Part shown: piece after piece, positions 36,027-42,665 of the stretch | Layout: the number at the start of each line of letters is the position of its first letter | Numbering within the stretch: the stretch's first letter is position 1 | Source: Methylococcaceae bacterium | GTDB lineage: Bacteria > Pseudomonadota > Gammaproteobacteria > Methylococcales > Methylococcaceae | Assembly: GCA_004299145.1 (NCBI GenBank) | Contig: SCQD01000004.1 | Span: 1 to 42,665, forward strand | Length of the DNA: 42,665 bases | Reading direction: 5' to 3' | The notes under the pieces: generated by a model | What the model was told of the DNA's origin: nothing | Database searches by the model: none | Seen by the model: the letters and a program-made list of their open reading frames with translations, nothing else | Position numbers and translations under genes: made by a program

Positions 36027-37343
36027 CTATTCCAGTACGCTGATAGCCAGCCCCAAGTGACGGGCCAGCGCCACAAAGCTGGGGAAGGAAGTGTTTACAT
36101 TGGCACAATCGTCGATCTGAATGGCTGCCGAGGCGCGCAAAGCGGCGATGGCGAAAGCCATGGCGATGCGATGATCCCCCTTGGAATCCACCCGACCGCC
36201 CGTCATACGGCCACCGCGAATCATCATGCCGTCAGGCGTGGGCCTGGCATCGATACCTAAGGCCAGCAAACCGTCCGCCATGGATTGAATGCGGTCGCTT
36301 TCTTTGACCCGCAATTCCTCGGCGCCCGTCAGCACGGTTTCGCCCTCGGCACACGCCGCCGCGACGAATAACACCGGAAACTCGTCGATAGCCAGCGGCA
36401 CCAGATTTTCAGGAATGGCGATGCCGTGCAGTTTGGCGGAACGCACCCGCAAATCGGCCACCGGCTCCCCGCCGACCAAACGCCCGTTGAGCAACTCGAT
36501 ATCCGCGCCCATGAGTTTGAGTATGTCGATCACGCCGGTACGGGTGGGATTGACGCCCACGTGGCGCAACAACACTTCCGAATCCGCCGCGATGGATGCG
36601 CCCACCAGAAAAAAGGCGGCGGAAGAAATATCCGCCGGCACGTCGATATCGCACGCCGTCAGCTTGCCGCCGCCGCGCAGGCTGACGGTATCGCCCACGC
36701 GCTGCACGTCGTAACCGAAGCCTTGCAGCATGCGCTCGGTGTGATCGCGGGTGGGAGCCGGCTCGCTGACGCTGGTTTCGCCCTCGGCATGCAGCCCGGC
36801 CAGCAGCAGACAGGATTTGACCTGGGCGCTGGCCATGGGCATGGCGTAGTGCAGGCCTCGCAGTGTATGCCCGCCGTGGATGTGCAGCGGCGCCGTGCCC
36901 TGTTCCGTAGTGTCGATCACCGCGCCCATTTCGCGCAACGGCGTGGTGACCCGTTTCATGGGGCGGCGCGACAGAGACGCATCGCCGACCAGCACGGAAT
37001 CGAAAGCCTGTCCCGCCAGCAACCCGGACAACAAGCGCATGGAAGTACCGGAATTGCCCAGATCCAAGGGCTTATCCGGTGCTTGCAATCCGTGCATGCC
37101 GACGCCGTGGATGATCAGTTGTCCCGTTGCCGGTCGTTCGATATCCACGCCCATGGCTTGAAAAGCCGCCAGCGTCGACAGCGCGTCCTCCGCTTCCAGA
37201 AAGCCGCTGACGTGGGTGGTGCCCTCGGCCAAAGACCCCAGCATTACCGAACGATGGGATATCGATTTATCCCCGGCCACGCGGCCTTCGCCCTTGAGGC
37301 TGCCGCCTGCCGCCACTTGAAACTGAACTGACTTACTGTGCAT
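36027..37343 (-). CDS. aroA: 3-phosphoshikimate 1-carboxyvinyltransferase (EPSP synthase), class II-type motifs
   Basis: This enzyme joins shikimate-3-phosphate and PEP in the shikimate pathway. ATG 37343 (MHSKSVQFQVAAGG) was chosen over the upstream start at 37394, giving 438 residues. The start overlaps the tyrA stop by 11 bp. The sequence has GDKSISHRS, LGNSGTSMRLL, SAQVKS, RDHTE and NPTRTG. These match the four motifs used to define class II EPSP synthases (RxHxE, GDK, SAQxK, NxTR), a class often less sensitive to glyphosate. Class assignment is from motifs only. Confidence 0.95.
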   Translation of the reverse strand: MHSKSVQFQVAAGGSLKGEGRVAGDKSISHRSVMLGSLAEGTTHVSGFLEAEDALSTLAAFQAMGVDIERPATGQLIIHGVGMHGLQAPDKPLDLGNSGTSMRLLSGLLAGQAFDSVLVGDASLSRRPMKRVTTPLREMGAVIDTTEQGTAPLHIHGGHTLRGLHYAMPMASAQVKSCLLLAGLHAEGETSVSEPAPTRDHTERMLQGFGYDVQRVGDTVSLRGGGKLTACDIDVPADISSAAFFLVGASIAADSEVLLRHVGVNPTRTGVIDILKLMGADIELLNGRLVGGEPVADLRVRSAKLHGIAIPENLVPLAIDEFPVLFVAAACAEGETVLTGAEELRVKESDRIQSMADGLLALGIDARPTPDGMMIRGGRMTGGRVDSKGDHRIAMAFAIAALRASAAIQIDDCANVNTSFPSFVALARHLGLAISVLE

Positions 37344-38217
37344 TATGATTATTCTCGAACATGGCCAAAAAACGTTGCCGTGCCTGTCTGGCACGCTGAA
37401 ACCTTTGCAGCAAAGCGGTCCCCTCGCCCGCCTCGATCAGCGCCGCCAGATCGGCCAACTCCTGACGCAAACTCTGAATGCGTGCCAGGATCGGCCCGCG
37501 ATTGGCGAGGCAGATGTCGCGCCACATGACGGGATCGCTGGAAGCGATGCGGGTAAAATCGCGAAAACCGCCGGCGGCATAGCGAAAAATCGCTTCGGTT
37601 TCATCCTCCCGGCCCAGGCAGTCCACCAGGGCGAAAGCCGTTACGTGCGGCAAGTGGCTGGTAGCGGCCAACACCTGGTCGTGGCGTGCCGGTTCCATCT
37701 CGGCGACTTCCGCGCCGGCGCACTGCCACAGCTGGGCGACCAAATGCAGCGCAGCGGGCTGGGTTTCCGGCAGCGGCGTCAGAATCACCCGCTTGCCGCG
37801 AAATAAATCGGGTTGGGCGGCATCCACGCCGCTCAGCTCCGCGCCGGCAATCGGGTGGCCCGGCACAAAATTGCCCGGCACTGAACCAAACACCCGCTGC
37901 GCCGCCTCGACCACGCTGAGCTTGGTGCTGCCGACGTCGGTATACACCGTCTGCGGATTCCACACCGGTTTGAGCGCGCTCAGCACCGCCTCCATGGCCT
38001 GCACCGGCACGGCGATCAGCACCACATCCGCGCGCCGCGCGCCTTCGGCCACGTCCGTGCAACCCTGGTCGATGACCCCCAAGACTTGCGCGCGCTGCAA
38101 CACGGCGGCATCGGCATCCACCCCGACGATATGTTTGCACCACCCCGCGCGCCTGATCGCACGCGCCAACGAACCGCCGATCAACCCCACGCCGATGAGG
38201 CAAAGGCGCTCAATCAT
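37333..38217 (-). CDS. tyrA: Prephenate dehydrogenase
   Basis: This 294-residue enzyme oxidises prephenate (or arogenate) on the way to tyrosine. The NAD(P)-binding GVGLIGGSLA is at residues 8-17, followed by TDVGSTKLSV and PGHPIAGAE. It has no chorismate mutase or ACT domain. It overlaps hisC by 4 bp (ATGA) and aroA by 11 bp, so translation is tightly coupled. Confidence 0.96.
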   Translation of the reverse strand: MIERLCLIGVGLIGGSLARAIRRAGWCKHIVGVDADAAVLQRAQVLGVIDQGCTDVAEGARRADVVLIAVPVQAMEAVLSALKPVWNPQTVYTDVGSTKLSVVEAAQRVFGSVPGNFVPGHPIAGAELSGVDAAQPDLFRGKRVILTPLPETQPAALHLVAQLWQCAGAEVAEMEPARHDQVLAATSHLPHVTAFALVDCLGREDETEAIFRYAAGGFRDFTRIASSDPVMWRDICLANRGPILARIQSLRQELADLAALIEAGEGTALLQRFQRARQARQRFLAMFENNHNAQ

Positions 38218-39329
38218 GCCGCCAATACTTCATCTAATACGCGCAAAAAAACGGCATTTTGCTCGGCGGTTCCTACGGTCACGCGCAAGTGATTCGGCAA
38301 GCCGTAATTCGCCACCGGCCGTACGATCACCCCTTTGCGCAGCAGCGCGTCGTACAAAGGGCCGGCCGGTTGGTCCACGTCCACGCAGATAAAATTACCC
38401 ACCGATGGGATGTAGGCCAGACCGCGTTCATTGAACGCCGCGGTCAGTTGCCGCATGCCGTCGGCATTGGTCGACAGTGTCCGCTGCAAGTGCGCCTCAT
38501 CGCCCAGCGCCGCCGTGGCCGCCGCCAGCGCCACGCTGCCGACGTTGAAAGGAGGGCGCAAGCGGTTCATCAAATCCGCCACGTCGGGGTGGGATACGGC
38601 GTACCCCACGCGCAAGCCGGCCAAACCGTAGCACTTGGAAAAAGTGCGCGCCACGATCAGATTGGGATAACGATTCACCCAGGCCAAAGTGTTCGGATAA
38701 TCTGCGGCCCCCATGCCGGCATGGCTGGCGTATTCAAAATAGGCTTCGTCCACCACTACCATCACCTGGGGCGGCAGATCGCGGATAAAGCTTTCCAAAG
38801 CGGCCCCACCCACCCACGTCCCGGTCGGGTTGTTCGGGTTGGCGATAAATATCAGCCGGGTGCGCGGCGTAATCGCCCGGCGCATGGCGTCGAGATCGTG
38901 CCCCCACTGCGCGGCGGGCGTCACCACCGCCTTGGCGCCGATGATTTGGGTAAAAATAGGGTACAAGGCGAAGGAGTGCTGGGAAAACACCACTTCGTGT
39001 TCAGCCGCCACAAAAACCCGCGCGGCAAACTCCAACACTTCGCTGGAACCGTTGCCCAAGGTGATTTGTTCGGCGGCCACGCCCAGCTTGGCGGACAACG
39101 CCGCTTTCAGCGCAAAACCGCTGCCGTCGGGATACAGCTCAACGCCGGCCAGCGCGGCTTGCGCCGCCGCCAACCCCTCGGGGCTGGGACCGAGTGGATT
39201 CTCGTTTGAAGCCAGCTTGAGGATATTGCTCAGGCCCAACTCCCTTTCCAATTCCTCGATGGGTTTGCCGGGCTGGTAAGGCGTCAAGCCGCGTACGCCG
39301 GGTTGCGCCAGTTCATAAAAATTCATCAC
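38214..39329 (-). CDS. hisC: Histidinol-phosphate / aromatic aminotransferase
   Basis: This 371-residue PLP enzyme (fold type I) has NPNNPTGTW, a DEAYFEY motif and the PLP lysine in ARTFSKCYGLAGLRVGY. It is of the HisC2 type found beside tyrA and pheA, where it may serve aromatic amino acid transamination as well as histidine synthesis. It lies 10 bp after pheA. A second ATG one codon on (39326) is also possible. Confidence 0.94.
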   Translation of the reverse strand: MMNFYELAQPGVRGLTPYQPGKPIEELERELGLSNILKLASNENPLGPSPEGLAAAQAALAGVELYPDGSGFALKAALSAKLGVAAEQITLGNGSSEVLEFAARVFVAAEHEVVFSQHSFALYPIFTQIIGAKAVVTPAAQWGHDLDAMRRAITPRTRLIFIANPNNPTGTWVGGAALESFIRDLPPQVMVVVDEAYFEYASHAGMGAADYPNTLAWVNRYPNLIVARTFSKCYGLAGLRVGYAVSHPDVADLMNRLRPPFNVGSVALAAATAALGDEAHLQRTLSTNADGMRQLTAAFNERGLAYIPSVGNFICVDVDQPAGPLYDALLRKGVIVRPVANYGLPNHLRVTVGTAEQNAVFLRVLDEVLAA

Positions 39330-39339
39330 ATCAACCTAA

Positions 39340-40419
39340 TTAATTCTGGGCGCGCGGATAAGAACCCAGCACTTTGAGAAAGCTCACCTGGGTTTGCACT
39401 GTAGTCAAAGCCGCCGCCACTTGCGCATCTTCCCGGTGACCTTCCACGTCGATGAAAAACACATAATCCCAGGCGCCGCGCCGCGAGGGCCGCGACTCGA
39501 TCTTGCTCATGCTGATGCCATGGGCGGCAAAAGGCGCCAAAGCCCGGTGCAAAGCACCGGGCTGGTTGCCCGTGGAAATCAGCAGCGTGGTTTTATCGCA
39601 ACCGGTGGGGCCGACTTTCAAGCGGCCGATCACCAAAAAGCGCGTGGTATTCTCCGCGTCGTCTTCGATGTGGCGTTCCAGCAGGTTGAGACCATACAAG
39701 TCGGCCGTCATTTCTCCGGCCACCGCCGCGCTGTCGGGGGCTTGCGAGGCCAGACGCGCCGCTTCGGCATTGCTGCTCACGGCGATTTGCTCCGCGTGCG
39801 GCAAATGAAGCTCCAGCCAGGCGCGGCACTGGCCCAGCGACTGCTGATGGGAAAACACGCACCGAATGGCGCTCAGCTCGGTTTGCTTGCTGAGCAGATT
39901 GTGGTGTATGCGTAGCGCCACTTCGCCGCAAATGTCCAGCGAAGCATTCAGGAAACAGTCCAGCGTTTGGGCGATCACGCCCGCCGTGGAGTTTTCCACC
40001 GGCACCACGCCGAACTGGCAGGCGCCGTCATCCACGGCGCGAAAAATTTCATCAATGGAGGCACGCGGCGAACCTTTAATGGCGTGGCCAAAATGCTTGA
40101 AGGCGGCTTGCTGGGAAAACGTGCCTTCCGGCCCCAGATAGGCGACCATCAAAGGCTTTTCCAGCGCCAGGCAGGCGGACATCAGCTCGCGAAACAGCCG
40201 CGCCACCGTGTCATCGTCCAGAGGGCCTGGATTCAGCTCGCGCACCCGTTGCAACACTTGGGCTTCGCGCTCGGGGCGATAGAAATGATCACTATCCCCC
40301 GCCGCCAGCTTGGCCTCAGCCACTTGCTGGGCCAAACGGGCGCGGCGATTGAACGATGCAAGGATTTCCGCGTCGAGAGCGTCTATCTGTGTACGAAGAT
40401 CAGCGAGAGTTTGCGTCAT
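39340..40419 (-). CDS. pheA: Chorismate mutase / prephenate dehydratase (P-protein)
   Basis: From ATG 40419 (MTQTLADLRTQIDALD) the bifunctional enzyme is 359 residues, committing chorismate to phenylalanine. The chorismate mutase domain is about 1-90, prephenate dehydratase about 95-275 (LGPEGTFSQQAA, PVENSTAGVI, NTTRFLVIG), and a C-terminal ACT domain about 285-355 (GALHRALAPF, ESRPSRRGAW) for feedback by phenylalanine. The upstream start at 40506 is rejected because it adds unrelated residues. It is the first gene of the minus-strand aromatic operon in this window; serC is not upstream. Confidence 0.96.
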   Translation of the reverse strand: MTQTLADLRTQIDALDAEILASFNRRARLAQQVAEAKLAAGDSDHFYRPEREAQVLQRVRELNPGPLDDDTVARLFRELMSACLALEKPLMVAYLGPEGTFSQQAAFKHFGHAIKGSPRASIDEIFRAVDDGACQFGVVPVENSTAGVIAQTLDCFLNASLDICGEVALRIHHNLLSKQTELSAIRCVFSHQQSLGQCRAWLELHLPHAEQIAVSSNAEAARLASQAPDSAAVAGEMTADLYGLNLLERHIEDDAENTTRFLVIGRLKVGPTGCDKTTLLISTGNQPGALHRALAPFAAHGISMSKIESRPSRRGAWDYVFFIDVEGHREDAQVAAALTTVQTQVSFLKVLGSYPRAQN

Positions 40420-40682
40420 GAATGGCGCGTTGGTTGAATTCAGGTTTTTTAAGGTGTAAACAAACCGGCCGGATAACCCATAATGTTCAGACTGGCCGAC
40501 GGGCAAAAAGAGAGCATCCTACCCGGAGACGCGCGCAAATTCCACCGCTGATGCCGTGAAACCTTGCGCCACCGTGCAATGCGCCCCTAGCCAAAAATTC
40601 CAACACATTGTTTTTACACCATTTGTTTCAGACTGACGCAAACGTATACCGTTGTTTTACCCGTTGCCATAGGAAGCCGCCC

Positions 40683-41348
40683 ATGCGCTCTTACTTATCG
40701 CCTTTTTACCTGTTTTTGTTGATGTGCATACTTTTCGGCTTGCTCGTCAGCCTGCAGTTCGGACTGATGACCTTGAGCTTTGAACGCCTGGGCCTGTCCG
40801 CCGATTCCGCCACGCTGCTATTGTTTGCCTCCTTGCTGGGCAGTCTGATCAACCTGCCGCTGACCAGCATCGAGTGCCTGCCGCCGGAAGAAGTAATACT
40901 GCCTTTCCACTCCGGTTTGCTGCGCATCACACCGCAGCCTTTTTCGGGCTACACCCTCATTGCCGTCAACGTCGGCGGTTGCCTGGTGCCTTTGTTTTTC
41001 TGTATCTACCTGCTGCGCCACTACGAACTCACCGCCGTTTCGGTTGTGCTGGGCATAGCGGCGGTCAGCACGGTCAGTTACCTGTTCAGCCGACCGATTG
41101 CCGGCATAGGCATTGGCATGCCGATACTGGTAGCGCCGTTAACCGCCGCGCTGGTATCGCTGCTGTTGGACGGCGAGTTGCGCGCACCGCTGGCTTATAT
41201 CAGCGGTTCCATGGGCGTTTTATTCGGCGCCGACCTGCTGCGCCTGCGCGATATTCGCAGCATGGGCGTACCGGTGGCGGCCATCGGCGGCGCCGGCACG
41301 TTCGACGGCATTTTTCTGACCGGCATCGTGGCGGTGTTGTTGACGTGA
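40683..41348 (+). CDS. DUF1614 membrane protein
   Basis: ATG 40683 has AGGA about 8 nt upstream, giving 221 residues; a longer start at 40608 lacks this. About seven hydrophobic segments are visible, with LINLPLTSIE, VNVGGCLVPLFF, SRPIAGIGIGMP and the C-terminal GVPVAAIGGAGTFDGIFLTG. These fit the DUF1614 family of integral membrane proteins, whose function is unknown. It is divergent from pheA; the 263 bp between (40420-40682) shows no clear structure. Confidence 0.88.
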   Translation: MRSYLSPFYLFLLMCILFGLLVSLQFGLMTLSFERLGLSADSATLLLFASLLGSLINLPLTSIECLPPEEVILPFHSGLLRITPQPFSGYTLIAVNVGGCLVPLFFCIYLLRHYELTAVSVVLGIAAVSTVSYLFSRPIAGIGIGMPILVAPLTAALVSLLLDGELRAPLAYISGSMGVLFGADLLRLRDIRSMGVPVAAIGGAGTFDGIFLTGIVAVLLT

Positions 41349-41432
41349 TGGGTTGGGGAGCAGTGCGGATTCCAGGATGGCTTTTTCCTGCAATGCTAAA
41401 CTGCCCACATTACTTCCCCATAAGGCTTGGTT

Positions 41433-41747
41433 ATGCAACCCACTGAATTGACTTTGCGCTGCTACGCAGAATGCGAGCGGGATGGCACATGGTTTGCCCT
41501 GTGTCTGGATTTGAACCTGTATGCACGAGCCGACACAGCCGAAACCGCCAAAGCAAAACTGCACGAGATTATTCGCGATTATGTCACTGAAGCCTGTACG
41601 GTGGATTTGCCCTACTTTGAGCAATTGATCCCCCGCCGTGCTCCCTGGATATTCTGGCTCCACTACTACTGGTACTACGGCATTTCGTTGTTGTACCTCC
41701 GTCCTGCATACCATTTTCACGACCGCCTGCCGCTTGTCCCTGTGTAG
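41433..41747 (+). CDS. HicB-like protein, probable partner of HicA-like toxin
   Basis: ATG 41433 has AAGG with a 7-nt spacer, giving 104 residues. The first 60 residues resemble the HicB partial RNase H fold (LRCYAECERDGTWFALCLDL, ARADTAETAKAKLHEII). The C-terminal half, rich in aromatic residues (WIFWLHYYWYYG), contains no visible helix-turn-helix or ribbon-helix-helix. Its TAG overlaps the GTG start of the HicA-like gene by one base. A role as antitoxin is inferred from the pairing. Confidence 0.75.
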   Translation: MQPTELTLRCYAECERDGTWFALCLDLNLYARADTAETAKAKLHEIIRDYVTEACTVDLPYFEQLIPRRAPWIFWLHYYWYYGISLLYLRPAYHFHDRLPLVPV

Positions 41748-41998
41748 TGGTTTCGCTATTTCTCAAGTTTACGGACTACCCTTGCCGTGATGTAAAACGC
41801 GCTTTGTCGGCGCTGGGTTTCCGGTTCATTGCGCAAAAGGGCTCGCACGAGCAGTGGGAAAAAATCGAGAATGGCATTAAGCGCAAAGTAACGGTGGACT
41901 GCCATGGCGGAGTAGTTAAAGCCAAGGACGTACGCAGCATCATTGCCCAAGCCGGTGTTTCTAAATCCGATTTTCTCAAGGTGATCGGGAAAAATTGA
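41747..41998 (+). CDS. HicA-family mRNA interferase-like toxin
   Basis: This 83-residue protein starts at GTG 41747, overlapping the upstream stop by one base. It has the HicA dsRBD-like pattern: DVKRALSALGFRFIAQKGSH with the catalytic-type His34, then KVTVDCHGGVVKAKDVRSII and QAGVSKSDFLKV. HicA toxins cleave mRNA and are neutralised by HicB. The order antitoxin-then-toxin is reversed compared with classic hicAB. Confidence 0.85.
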   Translation: MVSLFLKFTDYPCRDVKRALSALGFRFIAQKGSHEQWEKIENGIKRKVTVDCHGGVVKAKDVRSIIAQAGVSKSDFLKVIGKN

Positions 41999-42042
41999 TA
42001 CCTTGCTGCCCCATCCTTGAATGATCAAAACAAGAGCGACGC

Positions 42043-42430
42043 AACGTCACCGTCATCGAAGCCGGCAGCGGCAAGGTGCTGTCCAGCCACAAAGTCTCCA
42101 ACGGCCCCGATGCCATCGGCGCCGTGCCGGTGGAAGTGGCATTTCTGCCCGACGCCAAGCCGCCCCTGGCATACATCAACAACATGCTGTCCGGCACGCT
42201 ATGGACGGCTATGTGGCAAGCAGACCGCAAAGCCTTCCATTTCAGCGGATGAACGCTACGCCTTCGTACAAAACAGCCTGCTGAACCTGCCGGACATGAA
42301 CGACGGCTCGATCACGGTGCTCGACCTGGAAAAGCTCGAAGCCATCGCGCGCATCGACACGCTGAAAAACCAGGGCTTGCCCCCCAACAGCATCGTCCTG
42401 ATGCCGCGCTGGCACCGCAAAACCGATTAG
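42043..42430 (+). pseudogene. Frameshifted 3' fragment of a beta-propeller gene
   Basis: Two adjoining frames read as one protein. From 42043 one frame gives NVTVIEAGSGKVLSSHKVSN and continues to AYINNMLSGTLW and DRKAFHFSG before a stop at 42252. The next frame continues from about 42247 with DERYAFVQNSLLNLPDMNDG, SITVLDLEKLEAI and NSIVLMPRWHRK to a stop at 42430. The pieces resemble the end of a secreted YncE or selenium-binding-like propeller. The 5' part is missing, because the HicA-like gene ends 45 bp upstream. This is a decayed remnant. Confidence 0.75.
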
Positions 42431-42482
42431 CAAAGACGACTGAAAGCCGCGCGGCCCGACCTGAGCGTCTCCCGGCGGGCAG

Positions 42483-42665
42483 CTATACTGCCCGCGCCTT
42501 GATCCATTCTTTCAGGGCTTCGTCCATACGGGATTGCCAGCCTGGCCCCGTAGCGCGGAAATATCCGATAACTTCGGGGCTATATCGAACGGATAAAAGT
42601 TGCTTTCTGCTGTCCGCCTTCGGTCTTCCGCGCCGAATCAATTGGGCGCCTTTGTACAAATCCGC
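42483..42665 (-). CDS. BrnA-like antitoxin, C-terminal part (runs off window)
   Basis: The frame is open from the window edge (42665) to TAG at 42483-42485, giving the last 60 residues. It reads RRGRPKADSRKQ, LLSVRYSPEVIGYFRATG and GWQSRMDEALKEWIK, the pattern of BrnA or DUF4415 antitoxins that use a ribbon-helix-helix fold to bind DNA and neutralise a BrnT toxin. The start and any brnT gene lie outside the window. Confidence 0.8.
   Translation of the reverse strand, partial: ADLYKGAQLIRRGRPKADSRKQLLSVRYSPEVIGYFRATGPGWQSRMDEALKEWIKARAV

Overview
The window looks like a GC-rich chromosomal segment of a gammaproteobacterium. The best marker is the minus-strand run pheA-hisC-tyrA-aroA-cmk-rpsA-ihfB-lapB (about 40.4 to 32.0 kb), a gene order typical of Gammaproteobacteria. 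Signalling genes, RTX proteins, Uma2 nucleases and palindromic repeats suggest an environmental organism, possibly a methanotroph of the Methylococcales. That last placement is inference only.

Region 1 (1-6241) is the most unusual part. Identical 108-bp direct repeats (1-108 and 6134-6241) bracket about 6 kb. This block holds a short unknown ORF, an exported WD40-caspase protein, a REP-associated tyrosine transposase (RAYT) with its own REP palindromes, a 164-bp tandem repeat, and a TIR-transmembrane-TPR protein. The tandem units each encode a 54-residue frame with its own Shine-Dalgarno site. They chain the RAYT stop codon to the TIR start codon through 1-nt stop/start overlaps. A caspase and a TIR effector in one repeat-bounded block is the best candidate for an undescribed system here, but its function is not shown by sequence alone.

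Region 2 (6241-14281) is accessory: two Uma2-type putative nucleases, a His/Asp-rich RTX protein, a six-domain hybrid histidine kinase and a type I ABC exporter.

Region 3 (14333-26144) is a sensory block. On the plus strand are a DUF3391/HD-GYP phosphodiesterase, a REC-PAS-kinase-REC protein and an abutting REC-GGDEF protein whose GGDEF signature is destroyed. On the minus strand are a VWA protein, a membrane coiled-coil protein and an ODP/MBL di-iron protein in a tight operon, then an HD-GYP protein followed by a seven-bladed propeller-RTX fusion.

Region 4 (26205-40419, minus strand) is housekeeping: pepN, a DUF423 membrane protein, an unknown gene, nadE, lapB, ihfB, rpsA, cmk, aroA (class II type motifs), tyrA, hisC and pheA. 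They cover peptide turnover, NAD synthesis, LPS control, translation and the phenylalanine/tyrosine branch.

Region 5 (40683-42665) has a DUF1614 membrane protein, a HicB-like/HicA pair, a frameshifted 3' fragment of a beta-propeller gene, and the end of a BrnA-like antitoxin gene cut by the window edge.

A second palindrome family (GTAGGGTACGC... arms) occurs at 15669, 29017 and 31890. I saw no tRNA, rRNA, CRISPR array or recognisable riboswitch.
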